19,950 nt of DNA, from assembly GCA_026770585.1 (NCBI GenBank), contig MU646820.1:170448-190397 (forward strand). The letters are read 5' to 3'. Under the pieces are notes generated by a model, which was given only the letters and a program-made list of their open reading frames with translations, was not told where the DNA came from and ran no database searches. This document shows, piece after piece, positions 1 through 9,183 of this stretch. Every line of letters begins with the position of its first letter. Within the stretch, counting starts at the first letter, position 1. The stretch comes from Baffinella frigidus. Lineage: Eukaryota > Cryptophyceae > Cryptomonadales > Baffinellaceae. The position numbers were made by a program, and so were the translations under genes.

Positions 1-4
1 GGGT

Positions 5-50
<46 letters not shown>

Positions 51-255
51 GGCTGAGGATTGAGGGTCGCACAATGAGTTTTGAGGATTGAGGGTTGAGT
101 TTTGAGGATTGAGGATTGATGGTTGAGTGTTGAGGGATGAGGGTTGAGGGTTCAGTGTTCAGGGTTGAGGAATGAGTGTTGAGGGTTCATGATATAGGGC
201 TGAGAGTTTAGGGAGCAGGGTGCATGTACTTGGGTTTAGGGCTACGGGGTTCGGG
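1..255. repeat. Degenerate telomere-like repeat array (GGGTTGA)
   Basis: The first 50 bases are near-perfect tandem 7-mers GGGTTGA. The array then decays into GGGTTGAGT, GGATTGA and GGGTTTAGG variants to about position 255. The unit is one base from the plant/algal telomere repeat TTTAGGG. The same class recurs at 3306-3550, 5985-6175, 11868-12045, 17958-18006 and 18237-18290, so this is an interspersed, interstitial array and not evidence of a chromosome end. It lies in the presumed next intron of the minus-strand gene at 268-1318. Confidence 0.85.
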
Positions 256-267
256 TTTCGGGTTGAC

Positions 268-1318
268 TGTGCGGGCATGAGCGCGAGAGAGAGGAAGAAG
301 TGAAGGAGGTTGTGGATGAGGCGGCCGAAGAGCGCGATCCACAGCACCGCGCTCCAGTCGCTCACAACCCGCTGCACCCCGAACTCGGGCCGCGGCACCC
401 CGTAGATGGCGGCGAGCGCGGCGACGAGCAGCATGTCGATGCCCCATTCGCACTGGTGGTGCACGCGGAACCACAGCGACGGCCACCTCGCCTGGAAGTC
501 TGTGAAGCGTGTCGGGGGGCGTGCCGAGGCCTCATCCGAGGAGTCTACCCGGTCGGCGGGAGCATGCGGCGACAGGTCGAGGCGCTGCACGGCCTGGTGA
601 GGGGGGTAGGGTGTTGATTTTAGGGCCGAGGTGTTCCACCTTGTTCCAAGGTAGCTAGCTACCTCCAATTTCGAATGCACCTCGGGGAGGCGTACCTCCT
701 TGAGCTCCTTGACCTCCCAGCCGACCACGTCTCTCGAGCCCCGCTCGTCCGGGTCCATCTGTCAGGGTGTGCCCCATCCACACGTCACCCTCTTGCTCAC
801 CTCAATCTGCCCCTCCAAACGCCAGGCCTCAGCCTTACCTACCCCCAACATCCAGGCCTCAGCCTCCAGCAGAAAGACTGGGGTTGGGGTCGGAGTGCCT
901 CGCTGAGAAGCGGCGTGTGAACTTGTTCGGGTTCTTCTGCGAGGGCGTGCTCGGGGGGAGTCCCTCTGTGACTCCGCCCGCTTGAGGCAGTTTTGGAAGG
1001 CGTCAACCACCCTTCACCTCCTCTAGCTGTAGGTATCTCCATCGGCGGACGCGAGATGTGGCTCTGGATCTCGAGCATCTCAGGAGGAGGAGAAGTGTTG
1101 GGCGCCGAATCCTCCGATGGCGTACGCTTGGTGGGGCTGGAATACTCCATCTCCTGGAGATCACCAGCAGGAGTCTCGTTTATGGACGCCGTTTCCGCGT
1201 GTGAAAAGATGACAAGCTCCGAGATGGCGCCTTCCCGCGCAGATGTCGACACCTCCACATCATCCAGATCAACTTCCCGACTCCTGTCATCATCTGCATC
1301 TTCCGATGCTCCCAACAT
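268..1318 (-). CDS. Unrecognised acidic/Ser-rich protein with membrane segments, partial, multi-exon
   Basis: Proposed exons on the minus strand are 1318-923 (start ATG at 1318, acidic and Ser/Thr/Pro-rich, beginning MLGASEDADDDRSREVD), 758-696 (MDPDERGSRDVV...KELKE) and 593-268. The last two are joined by a convincing intron (AAGGAG|GTACGC donor, pyrimidine-rich CACCAG acceptor, both phase 0). The donor of the first exon (CAA|GTTCAC) is weak, so ATG 758 could instead be the start. The third exon carries two hydrophobic stretches (around IDMLLVAALAAIYGV and LLHFFLSLALM), so I infer a membrane protein. It probably ends at a GTC-type donor (GCACA|GTCAAC) just before the telomere-like array, with the rest of the gene off the left edge. 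Reading on in frame reaches a stop at 159 through repeat-derived sequence, which is unlikely to be protein. I do not recognise the family; resemblance to glucan-synthase membrane regions was considered and is too weak to claim. Confidence 0.45.
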
Positions 1319-1415
1319 GGCAGAAGAGACGGGGTGGAGAGAGACAGGGCCCCCGATCGTTCGAAGATTTTCGAAATACGAATTTTCATCCCGGCGAGTA
1401 TTTCTCCGGAATACG

Positions 1416-1494
1416 ATTTTGGTGTATCTTAAAGGGTAACAATAAGACAGTCGCCTATCTAGCCTTCATTTATATCCTTAAGATACACCAAAAT
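1416..1494. repeat. Perfect 17-bp inverted repeat, foldback element
   Basis: ATTTTGGTGTATCTTAA at 1416-1432 is exactly the reverse complement of 1478-1494, with a 45-base loop. Outer sequence shows weaker pairing (GTATTTCTC-like blocks on both sides). It lies about 100 bp upstream of the ATG at 1318 of the minus-strand gene, so it could be a promoter-inserted MITE-like element. No clear target-site duplication was found. Confidence 0.7.
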
Positions 1495-2449
1495 AGGATC
1501 GAAGATCCCCGAAATTGTATTTCTCAGAAATCCGGATCAAATTTGCAGGTTATGAGCAACGTACATAGGTTATGAGTCCTGCTTGTTCGCAGAATGCCTG
1601 TCACCTTCTGAAACCTTGTTTCCTCTGGGGTATCCGTGGTTGACGCTCCTATGCTCCAACCATGGGATACCATGAGCCTGAGAACGGCTGACTTGGGTTT
1701 GATGAGTGTGCGAGCTTGTACCCACTTGGGACTCCTCAAACACCCCAAGAGAACCACCCTCTTTTTCTGCTCTCGCTCTGTCAGCACCGGAGAGGCAGGG
1801 CGGACGGCTGTGTGGCTGAGGAGTTCCAGCGAAGGCCAGCGAAGGCCAGCAACCGTTTTTACGGTTCGGAGCCCATAAGACGTGCACGCTGGTTATGACG
1901 CCCCGCACTAAGACTGACATGACAACCTCAAGGTCCTTTAGGTCCTGTAGGTTTTAATTTCTCTCAGCATGGCCCAACGACACGCCCTTCCGTAGAAAGG
2001 ATCTGCATAGAAAGCATTTTTGCGTTCGGATCGCGTTGTCAAGAATTCAATTCCCGCTGAGGTTGGGTGGGTTTCGGGGGTTTTGGGGATTGGGGGTTTC
2101 TGGGGCTGATTTTATGGGGTTCAGCGCGGAAGATTTCTGGGGTTGGGATTGTTGGGATTGAGGTTGGCTGGGGTTGTTTCGGAGGTTCGGGATTTCTGGT
2201 GCTGATTTTTGGGTTGAAGATTTCTGGGGTTGGGGATTTCTGGAATTGAAGATTTTTGGGGTGGAGGGGCAGGATCCTGCGGGGATGCCTCGTGTATTAG
2301 AAAACGGAACTTGAGAAAACGAGAGAAGAGCCTGTCTGTCAAATCTAACTGTTTTGTACTCATCCACGAAACCTGTCAATTTATCCTGAAATCCGGCCCA
2401 AAATACTTTTAGAAGTAAATCACAATAATAATAATAACCAGGATCAGTT

Positions 2450-2810
2450 TTGATGCAAGGTCAGACTCCTATAAAAGCAAGGTCAGACTCCTATGAAACT
2501 GGCACGTTTGACATGCAGGATTCAGGTTTAGCCAAAATTTAGGTACTGGACCATCAAACCTGAAGCCTGACAACCTCCAACTTGAAGCCTGGCGCCTGTA
2601 TCCTGAAGGTTGAAACATCCATCCTGAAGATTGGAATTTTTGTCCTGAAGGTTTGATCGTCCCTCCTGAATGCCCCTGCCCCAAACTGGTGAACAAACTG
2701 GTGTCCGACGACCCAAGCAAGTTTCAGTTTGAGCAAACGAACTCAAGGTGGATTTCAAATCAAGTACTCAAGGTGGATTTCGAAATAAGTACTCATGGTA
2801 GATTTTGAAT
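2450..2810. repeat. Clusters of short degenerate tandem repeats
   Basis: Three small clusters are visible. AAGGTCAGACTCCTAT occurs twice at 2457-2495. A roughly 21-base unit starting TCCTGAAG/A is repeated about four times at 2600-2690. A unit of about 31 bases containing ACTCAAGGTGGATTTC is repeated three times at 2740-2810. None preserves a convincing reading frame, so these look like non-coding tandem duplications. Confidence 0.65.
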
Positions 2811-3167
2811 CGTAATCAACGAATTGGGGCCCCCCAATTATCAAATGATGATCTATCTTCTCAAGACTACAGGAAAACCTTGTCCATAATAACACCGTCG
2901 TTCGAAGGTTGGTCGGCCGTAGTGTTCTCAATTTGGTGCCTAATTTGGTAAAAGAGGGTCGTCTAAGTCAACTCTCTTGTACTAACACGCAGGGGTTGAA
3001 TCCGTTTCGTATTATTAAGTTGCGGGTTCTGATGCTTTCTATGGTTCTACCAGCGTGAAAATGTTTGGCTAGCTGAAGGTGGAGAGTGGTGTTCTATGTC
3101 ACAAAAAAACGGCGCTTTCCCGAGAGTTCATTTCGACAAAAAACATTTGTACACGTTCGTACCAAAC

Positions 3168-3298
3168 GACTCGGCTCTACTCTTTTGTCTTTTAAAACAT
3201 GCTACAGTGGACGGCAGCGGCGGCGGTCGCTTGCGCGGGCTTTCTGGGGATATCTGGGGATACTACCCCGTGTAGGATGATTGGAGTGACTTTGGTCC
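3168..3298. repeat. Dispersed repeat, copy 1 (second copy at 4733-4882)
   Basis: A block with CGACTC(A/G)GCTCTACTC, then ACATGCTACAGTGGACGG followed by CAGCGGCGGCGGTCGCTT, then a CCCGTGTAGGATGA(T/C) end, occurs here and again at 4733-4882. The central 35 bases are identical. The 3' portion contains inverted TCCGG...CCGGA arms, and related TGTAAAGTCGCTCCGG sequence occurs a third time near 4325. This is a short dispersed element of unknown class. Confidence 0.75.
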
Positions 3299-3305
3299 AG
3301 CGTTC

Positions 3306-3550
3306 ATGGTTTAGGGTTAGGGTTGAGGGGTTTGTGGTTAGGGTTTAGGGTCTGCAGTTGGCGGTTGGGTTGAGCGTTTAAAGTTTAGGGTTTGATGTTT
3401 AGTGTCTAGTGTTTAGTGTTGAGTGTTGAGGGTTTAGGGTCTGCAGTTGGCGGTTGGGTTTAGCGTTCAAGGTTTAGGGTTTGATGTTTAGTGTTTAGTG
3501 TTTAGTGTTTGTTTAGTGTTGAGTGTTTAGGGTTTAGGGTTTAGGGTTGA
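3306..3550. repeat. Telomere-like TTTAGGG/TTTAGTG tract
   Basis: Degenerate TTTAGGG, TTGAGGG, TTTAGTG and TTCAGGG units fill the interval. A larger unit containing GGGTCTGCAGTTGGCGGTTG is repeated at 3348 and 3438, so the tract also expanded by about 90-bp duplication. Confidence 0.8.
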
Positions 3551-3738
3551 GAGTTTGGCGTCCTAGTCCCTAGGAGGATAGATCTAAGTGTGTCGGGTGT
3601 AGGGTTCAGGAATGAGGGTTTATAGCCGTTTTTTGAGCGGGCTGATCTGAAAAAGAGCAACCTCAAAAAAATTAAATGGCAGGAGATGCTTACATTTTCC
3701 CTTAGGCCCAAAATTTTAAATGGCCGAAAACGATCTGG

Positions 3739-3785
3739 AAAAAGACTTAACATTGTAAGGGGCCCTTACCATTTTAAGTCTTTTT
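3739..3785. repeat. 47-nt near-perfect hairpin
   Basis: AAAAAGACTTAA...GTAAGGG pairs with CCCTTAC...TTAAGTCTTTTT around a central GGGGCCC. The two arms are interrupted only by a short unpaired stretch on each side. If transcribed it would form a long hairpin; as DNA it is a palindromic foldback. No flanking gene suggests a terminator role. Confidence 0.7.
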
Positions 3786-3997
3786 GCTTTGTAAACAATT
3801 TTTTTTCAAAAATGGTTTCCCCCATTTTTTTTGAGCCCACGGTGCACCGCATGGCTGCTCCCCACTCCCCGCACCTCAATTGACCCCCCCCCCCCCTCCC
3901 CCCCGCCTGGAACCTGAAACGAAAATTCAAACAAATTCAGGGTTGAGATGGCCCTTTTGACAGGTTATTTGGATCAGGCTGCTAAAAAAAACGGCTT

Positions 3998-4110
3998 TAT
4001 GGTTTATGTTTTATGGTTTATGGTTTATGGTTTATGGTTTATGGTTTATGGATTGGGGTTTAGGGTTTCACATTTGTAAAGACGCTTTCGGAAACGAGCG
4101 ACTTTACAAA
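3998..4110. repeat. TTTATGG tandem repeat plus hairpin
   Basis: TTTATGG units repeat from about 3998 to 4050 and pass into GGTTTAGGGTTT. They are followed by a hairpin with 14-base arms: TTTGTAAAGACGCT at 4073-4086 against AGCGACTTTACAAA at 4097-4110, one mismatch. The right arm belongs to the TGTAAAGTCGCT family seen again near 4325 and 4815. Confidence 0.7.
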
Positions 4111-4580
4111 TTCAAAGTTATGGCAGCCGCTGAATTGATGCGTCGAAAGTGGTCGCGGCCACTTCTCGCTGCTGCTAAATCTGCAATTCTACCGGGGGGG
4201 GAACTGGCTAGACTGGAGGTCGCGTGCTGGCTTGCAGATTTACTGAGGAGAACATATTCCCGGATCGGACCGGGAGATATTCCCCGAGATCCCGCTCGGG
4301 CGGGACCGAAAGTGGACGTGACTTGTGTAAAGTCGCTCCGGCTATCTCTGTGGGGTATTATCCCCAGACTAGATGACCTAAAGGACCGCTGAAGTAATGC
4401 AGTCCGTAGGAAGGTAGACCTAAGGCCACCGGGAACGTTTTCACATCCCCATGGCACTCGTTGTCCCGCTGGATCTTCTAAGTGATCAAGTGAATCCGGA
4501 CCAGTCACGAAATCGGTTGGGTCGTCAATAAAAAAGCCTATTTAGGGGCCACGCGAGGAGCTATGCGGGGGAGTCTAGGC

Positions 4581-4687
4581 TTATCCCTTAAGTGGCCAGT
4601 AGGCGCATACGCCCTGCCGCAGGGCCCTAGGACCTGCCTTGGGGCGAGTTAGGGCGATTTTTCACCCTATGGCCACTTAAGGGATAA
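4581..4687. repeat. Perfect 17-bp terminal inverted repeat element
   Basis: TTATCCCTTAAGTGGCC at 4581-4597 is exactly inverted at 4671-4687. The 73-base interior is itself GC-rich and partly palindromic (CCGCAGGGCCCTAGG region). The size and structure fit a small foldback/MITE, but no transposase is present and no target-site duplication is evident. Confidence 0.7.
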
Positions 4688-4732
4688 CCCGAGGAAAACC
4701 ACCTTGACAAAGACCTTGCTTGAGTCACAAAC

Positions 4733-4882
4733 GACTCAGCTCTACTCGCTTGTGTATTGAAACATGCTACAGTGGACGGCAGCGGCGGCGGTCGCTTCCG
4801 AGGGCGTGCGGTCCTGTGTAAAGTCACTCCGGCCATCCCACTCTGGGGATACAGTCCCGTGTAGGATGACCGGAGCGACTCT
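4733..4882. repeat. Dispersed repeat, copy 2
   Basis: This is the second copy of the element at 3168-3298, with the same order of blocks. Directly after it, a TCATCCTACACGGGACTGTAT unit is repeated at about 4942 and 4977, with a weaker third unit near 5010. The element's 3' end therefore appears tandemly amplified just downstream of the TFIIS stop codon. Confidence 0.75.
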
Positions 4883-5048
4883 ATCCCCAGAGCGGGACCC
4901 CAGAGCGGGAGGGCGTCGATCGACCAGGCTGACGGATTCTGGTCATCCTACACGGGACTGTATCGACGGATGCCGGTCATCCTACACGGGACTGTATTGA
5001 AATATTCCTGCCATCCTAAATGGACAGTATAGACAGAAAATGACAGGT

Positions 5049-8000
5049 TCACTCCTTCCAGCGGTTGCCGCACGCAAGGCAGGTGACGAAGAGGGTCATC
5101 GGCTCGTCGGCGCTGCGCGTCTGCATCTGGTAGTATGTGCACTTGCGCTTCCGGCACTTGCGGCAGAAGAACATGTCCGTCACCTGCCGCCAGAGTCAAC
5201 TTATCAGTTCAGGTTCTACGGGGTACGAGTCTTGTAGGTTATGAGTACATGACGTACAGGTTATGAGTCTTGCTTAGAAGCAAGACCCTTCAGTAAAGGA
5301 CGCAACCCATCCGCCTTCAGTAAAGGACGCAACCCAGTCGAGAAGGGCCCGTCACTCTCTGTCCCGAGGCGGGCCAAGGACTCTTTGTCCCGAGGCGGGC
5401 CCATCTCTCTGTCCCGAGGCGGGCCCATCTCTTTGTACCGAGGCGGGCCCATCGCACGGAGTGCCTGGCTTCCTTAGGCGGCGCTCACACACCACCGCCC
5501 GTCGGAGACCAGTCTCAACCAAAGGCGTCGCCTCCAGCTTCCCAGCAACCCCCCACCCCCCACACCGGACTCCAAAGAGATTTCTTCAACATCCGGGAAT
5601 TGGATAATCCCTACGGTAGGCAATGGCGTAGGGACATAGGGGGGTTCCTACGGACACGGTGACGGAAAGTTGGTCCGATTTGGGCCAAAACTCGCTGCGT
5701 AGCCCGGTGTGTGGACCAGCATCGCTCGCCGGGAACAGCGCGCTGCAGGGTCGATACTTGCACCCACGCACGAACAGAGCACACCTGAGCGATACGGAAG
5801 GAAACGCCCTTCTGGGTAGGCGCAGACAGTTTTTCACAATAAAGACCACCACTTTAAATAGCAACAGCGTCTATGGCGTGGTTGCTAATAGCACAGCACT
5901 CGGTGTATGGGTCGAGACACATGATACGGTTCCAAGGCGGGGGGCGGCGTGCTGGTCCTCTCTTTGGGTTTGGGGTGTATGGTCTAAGGTCGAGGGTTCA
6001 GGGTTCAGGGTTTATGGTGTAGGGTTTATGGTTTAGGTTTCAGGGTTGTCGAATGTCAGGGGTTGTGAGAGGGGTGGGGAGAGACGGCGTGCTGGTCTTA
6101 GCGTGAGGGTTGGGGTTTAGGGTATAGGGTATAGGGTATAGGGTTTAGGGTATAGGGTATAGGGTACAGGGTTTGGGAGTGTGAGGGGGGCGGGGCGAGA
6201 CAGCGTGCTGGTCTTCGCTGCGGCCGACGGTCGATTCCTTCATCGCAAGCGCTGAGAAAATCCGCCGCTTCCTGCAACACCGGTTCCAAAGGTTACTCGA
6301 TATTCAGAACACGCACCTCCCTAGGGTCCCAGAGATCCACCGCGCGCTGAGAAGATCCTCCGCTTCCTGTAAGAGCAGGAACACGTCACAGGGGTTACTC
6401 CCAAATCTCCCAAAATCAAGGAAACATACCGCCGTGGATCCTACAGAAGGGCCTAAGAGCATGAAGATCCGCCGCTTCCTGGAACACCGGGCACACGTGA
6501 CAGGTGTTACTCGAAGTTAAGCACACACACCTCTCTAGGGTCCTGGAGATCTGCTGCTCCCTGTCACACCGGGGACTCGTCCCAGGGGATACTCGAAATT
6601 AAGGACAAACACCGCTTTGGGTCAAACCGTAGGGCTAGTCCTAGGGGCATGGAACAACACTGGGGACGGTGTGTGTGCTAAATTTCGAGACACCCCTGCT
6701 TCATTTCGAGTCAGCGCGTTTCGAGTCACTATACAGGGGTTAATCGCGAGTAACCCCTGCATTAAACCAGTCACGGCAATCTCATCCCGAACCTGAATAG
6801 ATTTAATTTTGGGAACTGTCCATCAAAAAACATTTATGGTACAAACCCAGCTATCTTAAGCCCTAAAACTACGAAATGGCTCAAACGCCAAGCCCATTCT
6901 TAAATTAAATCTATTCAGGAACGCGAAGAAATCGCTGCCACAGGCACGCGCAGGGTCCAGGCGGTGCATCACGCACGGCGGGGGGGCTGAACGAGACAGG
7001 GGTAGGCAGGGTTCAGGTGCACCGGGGGGCTTTCAGAGTCAGGCAGGGGCAGTGCTGTACCCAGGCTGGCTCGTCTTCAGGGGCATAGACGTTTAGATCA
7101 CTCATCTCTAGGCTGAGAATAATAAAGAACACGCCGAAGAAGAAGAAGAAGAAGAAGAAGAAGGAGACGAAAAACACGAAGAAAATGAAGAAGAAGAAAG
7201 GAAAAACAGAAGAAGAAGAAGAAGAGAGATAAAAAATAAGGGACGGGACAGACTGTTTGAGGGAGTCGGACGCCATCTCAGGAGTATCCATGAGCGTGAG
7301 CCGCTCCGGCTGGACGATGCCAGCCAACACCCTCCTCCTGAGGTCGGGGTTCGTCGCGTCGCGGAGGTTGAACATCACTGACCGCGCTTTGGCTGTGTAC
7401 CGCGTGGATGTCTCGTCTTTGCCGAAGTATCGGAACCTGAGAGGGGGGATGGCGAGGTTTGTTAAGTTGGCACACACGACCGCGGTATGGAGCTAGGGGG
7501 AGAACCCGCCCACTTGCTGCAGTCAGACCGCCGGGACTCAAGAGTGGACTTGCCAGGTGCGTTTCCAAAGGTCAGTGTGTATGGAAAGGTTGCCCGGTCA
7601 GTGAAACTCCCTGTTACAAATCGACAATCGGAAAAGATGTCGGTAAGTCCACTTCAGAGTCCTGGGGGTTCCTGCTAGCTGGAAGCAGCACCAGTGGGGG
7701 TACAGCCGTTCCCCCGCACCCCTGTCGCGTGTCGAGCGGTGCAAGACCCGTGCACCGGGGAGCAAGCGGCGGCAGGGAGAGGAAAAGCGTAGGGGCGGTC
7801 AAGACCAGACAGCAGGGTCTAGCTCTGCCTCCGTCGGGTTGGTTGACTATTCTTCAGTTGACATGCTGGGTGCAAGGTATCTTGGGGGGGGGGGCGACAT
7901 TGAGTGCTCGATCGCGACGGCGGCGGTGAGCGCTGTGTAGGGATCCCCCTCCTGCTCCCATCAAGAGTGTCATCGTTAGCGCATGCAGTTTGACCGATCA

Positions 8001-9183
8001 GGCCGGGTTGAAGCGCTGCGTGTCATCGTTAGCGCCCGTAGATCGCCCAAGCAGATCGGTTTGGAGCGCTGGCCGGCAGGGTGCAATCTCCGCCTCGTGA
8101 ATGCGCTGGCGGGTCGCTCTTTTCTTACGGAAAGTGTGTGTGGGGGAGGTCTAGCTCTGTATCAGTCTATTTGGGCGCACCAATTTGGTGAGCCTGGGCT
8201 GAATTGGCGAGCCCGGGCTCTTCTCCGCTCCAACGTTGACGGATGTGTGTCGCACACCCAGCATGTTAACTTGCGAATAGTCGGCCACCCTGAGTGAGGC
8301 AGAGTTGAAAGGAGGTGGGATCTTCTAGCTCTGCCTGACTTAATCTGGTCTCGTCAAAATGACCAGACCGAAAGTTAATTCCCCTGCTTTGTAGAACAGA
8401 TCCGTCAACGTTAGGGGATAACACGATCAGGCAATCCGAGTGAGGCAGAGCTAGACCTTGACTACAGGCGCGCATGTCAACTTGAGAACAGTCCGTGAAC
8501 CCGCGTGAGGCAGAGGTAGGAGGAGGTGGGACCTCGACGTCCTTGCCCGTGAGTAGCCCTGCACCCACCCACCTACCCCCCCAACCCCAGCCCCTAAATC
8601 CTGACATCGCAAACCCGAAGACCTTGACTTCCGGCTGGAGGACAGCCTCGAACTTGGCGCGGATCAAGTTGCGCTTCTCGTTGTTGGTCGGGTGCCGATA
8701 GTGCTTCACGCTGGACGCCGCTGCAGTGGCCGACGCTGAGATCGTCCCGGTCCCGTCCGTGGACATCTCGTTGGTGCTCCCGTCCACCAGCCCCTCCCGC
8801 AAGCTTCGCGAGGACAGCTCCAGCGGCGTCGACTCCCGGCTCAACTCTGCTTGAGACGCGTCCCCGCCTGCAGCGACCTCTGCAGCGACCTCTGCAGCGA
8901 CCTCCGCAGCAGCGCCCTCCGCAGCAGCGCCCGCTGGAGGCACCCCCCCCATCTCCCCCGTTTCCTCTGCAGGATGTGCGCTCCCAGGCTCTGCATCCGC
9001 ACCGTCCGTTGCCGCTGGCGCTGCATCCGCGTCTGCCAACGTCTCGCTCGAGTCGGCCCCTCCTCCGCGCAGGCGTGGCAAAAATAACGCACCCGTGGGC
9101 AGTGATTTTTGCTCCACTTGATGTGAACCCTTGCAGCCACACGCTGCTTCCAAGACATCATGATGCGCTGAATCTCCGCGGCG
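5049..9183 (-). CDS. Transcription elongation factor TFIIS (5' end not fully resolved)
   Basis: TFIIS enters the Pol II funnel and stimulates cleavage of backtracked RNA. Minus-strand exons: 9183-9143 ([13 protein letters not shown], like the last helix of the N-terminal LW domain), 9062-8623 (Ala-rich linker with [14 protein letters not shown], then [14 protein letters not shown], start of the central domain), 7951-7899 ([17 protein letters not shown]), 7436-7254 ([19 protein letters not shown] then [18 protein letters not shown] and PEMASDSLK), 6271-6202 (linker ending SEDQHA) and 5183-5049 (zinc ribbon: CRKC and CLAC pairs, catalytic loop [10 protein letters not shown], ending NRWKE then TGA). 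Junction phases agree throughout (1, 0, 2, 2, 0), which supports the short exons that homology alone could not prove. The zinc-ribbon and central-domain assignments are secure from family knowledge. The start codon and most of the LW domain were not found; they should lie between 9184 and about 9740 unless the gene is N-terminally short. The donors I chose are mostly GTC-type. The symbol would be TCEA/DST1-like. Confidence 0.9.
5287..5452. repeat. Two tandem minisatellites in a TFIIS intron
   Basis: CCTTCAGTAAAGGACGCAAC and three more bases repeat twice (5287-5309, 5314-5336). A 24-bp unit CTCT(C/T)TGTCCCGAGGCGGG then CCCAT repeats four times (5356-5380, 5381-5404, 5405-5428, 5429-5452), with the first unit diverged at its end. 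Both sit in the intron between the linker exon and the zinc-ribbon exon of TFIIS. Some ORFs cross it in other frames, but they are products of the repeat. Confidence 0.85.
5941..6101 (-). repeat. Two copies of the TFIIS exon-5 3' edge plus 5' splice site
   Basis: In the intron downstream of the exon at 6271-6202, the last bases of that exon with its donor (reading AAGACCAGCACGC then GTCTC on the minus strand) recur at 6081-6100 (nearly identical, including the GTCTCxCC donor) and at 5941-5960 (more diverged). Each copy is followed by a CCCTAxACCC telomere-like tract, as is the real exon. These look like tandem duplications of exon end plus intron start. Confidence 0.75.
5985..6175. repeat. 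Telomere-like tract inside a TFIIS intron
   Basis: Degenerate GGGTTCAGGGTTTA and GGGTATA units on the plus strand (CCCTATACCCTAAACCC in the transcript) fill most of the interval between the exon-edge copies described at 5941-6101. Confidence 0.75.
6340..6600 (-). repeat. Three copies of the TFIIS exon-5 5' edge plus 3' splice site
   Basis: The true exon begins after TTGCAG at 6271 with GAAGCGGCGGATTTTCTCAG. Copies with a preserved AG acceptor begin at 6366 (TTACAG then GAAGCGGAGGATCTTCTCAG), 6478 (TTCCAG then GAAGCGGCGGATCTTC) and, weaker, 6560 (TGACAG then GGAGCAGCAGATCTCC). Spacing is 95, 112 and 82 bp. The flanking intron blocks (GGTTACTCGA, ACACACCTC, CTAGGGTCC) repeat with them, so these are successive tandem duplications of intron end plus exon start, lying in the intron upstream of the exon. 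Confidence 0.8.
6788..6922. mobile_element. MITE-like element with CCTGAATAGATTTAATTT termini
   Basis: The left arm CCTGAATAGATTTAATTT near 6792-6809 is inverted at 6902-6919 (AAATTAAATCTATTCAGG), with imperfect pairing continuing inward. Total size is about 130 bp, and it is AT-rich compared with its surroundings. It is intronic in TFIIS. No coding capacity and no certain target-site duplication. Confidence 0.7.
7135..7230. repeat. GAA/TTC microsatellite
   Basis: Nearly pure GAA triplets on the plus strand form a pyrimidine (CTT) tract in the TFIIS transcript about 25-120 nt downstream of the donor of the 7436-7254 exon. The open frame that crosses it is an artefact of the repeat. Confidence 0.85.
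7530..7672. mobile_element. Small inverted-repeat element in TFIIS intron
   Basis: Left arm GGGACTCAAGAGTGGACTT (about 7533-7551) is inverted imperfectly at about 7650-7669 (AAGTCCACTTCAGAGTCC). The interior also contains two GGTCAGTG blocks. It is MITE-sized and non-coding; arms match at most but not all positions. Confidence 0.5.
7819..7881. mobile_element. Partial end of the CTAGCTCTG inverted-repeat family
   Basis: CTAGCTCTGCCTCCGTCGGG followed by GACTATTCTTCAGTTGACATGC closely resembles the left end of the element at 16526-16664. Only one end is recognisable, and it stops just before the TFIIS exon ending at 7899, so it appears to be a truncated or solo end. Confidence 0.65.
8151..8307. 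mobile_element. CTAGCTCTG-family MITE-like element, copy in TFIIS intron
   Basis: It begins CTAGCTCTGTATCAGTCTAT and ends GAGTGAGGCAGAG, matching the reverse complement of 16526-16664 along most of its length (shared blocks: AGTCTATTT, GCCCGGGCTCTT / AGTCCGGGCTCTT, CGCACACCCAGCA and ACTTGCGAATAGTCGG). Its length is 157 bp, against 139 bp for the other copy. It has no coding capacity, so it would be non-autonomous. Confidence 0.8.
8325..8454. mobile_element. CTAGCTCTG-family MITE-like element with diverged interior
   Basis: It starts CTAGCTCTGCCTGACTT and ends GAGTGAGGCAGAGCTAG, giving 130 bp with matching termini. The interior differs from the copy at 8151 except for an inverted ATCCGTCAACGTT block, so this is a subfamily or rearranged member. 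It lies 17 bp from the neighbouring copy. Confidence 0.8.
8474..8520. mobile_element. Solo right end of the CTAGCTCTG family
   Basis: ATGTCAACTTGAGAACAGTC then GTGAACCCGCGTGAGGCAGAG matches the right-hand terminus of the family. No left end is present, since the preceding element ends at 8454. A nested insertion or truncation explains it. Confidence 0.65.

Larger units (their letters stand above)
1319..5048. other. Gene-poor 3.7 kb interval of repeats
   Basis: No reading frame here shows a recognisable domain, or splice sites joining plausible exons. It contains foldback elements (1416-1494, 3739-3785, 4073-4110, 4581-4687), a G/T-rich degenerate tandem tract (2060-2275), short tandem motifs (2450-2810), telomere-like tracts (3306-3550 and 3998-4065) and a dispersed repeat present twice (3168-3298 and 4733-4882). 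It lies downstream of the TFIIS stop and upstream of the minus-strand gene at 268-1318, so UTRs or a promoter may be inside, but none can be placed. Confidence 0.6.

Noticed and set aside
1-60. Chromosome end (true telomere) at the left edge
   Set aside because: The array is degenerate within 60 bases and the same repeats occur internally many times, so it is more likely interstitial. The outside sequence is not visible.
268-593. 1,3-beta-glucan (callose) synthase fragment
   Set aside because: A loose resemblance in a membrane-flanking stretch was considered, but none of the expected invariant motifs could be aligned.
4006-4392. A 128-codon plus-strand ORF starting MFYGLWFMVYGLWFM
   Set aside because: Its start is a translated TTTATGG tandem repeat and the rest overlaps hairpin repeats; no domain or splice support.
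5586-5864. A 92-codon minus-strand ORF in a TFIIS intron
   Set aside because: No similarity, no matching phase to flanking exons; the exon at 6271-6202 already completes the expected linker.
6340-6600. CRISPR-like array (four repeats with variable spacers)
   Set aside because: Repeats are degenerate, unequal in length and are copies of an exon edge; the genome is eukaryotic.
7013-7253. Continuation of the TFIIS central-domain frame past 7254
   Set aside because: After DSLKQ the frame becomes Ser/Phe/Val low-complexity sequence encoded by the CTT microsatellite. A phase 2 donor at 7254 joins correctly to the exon at 6271.
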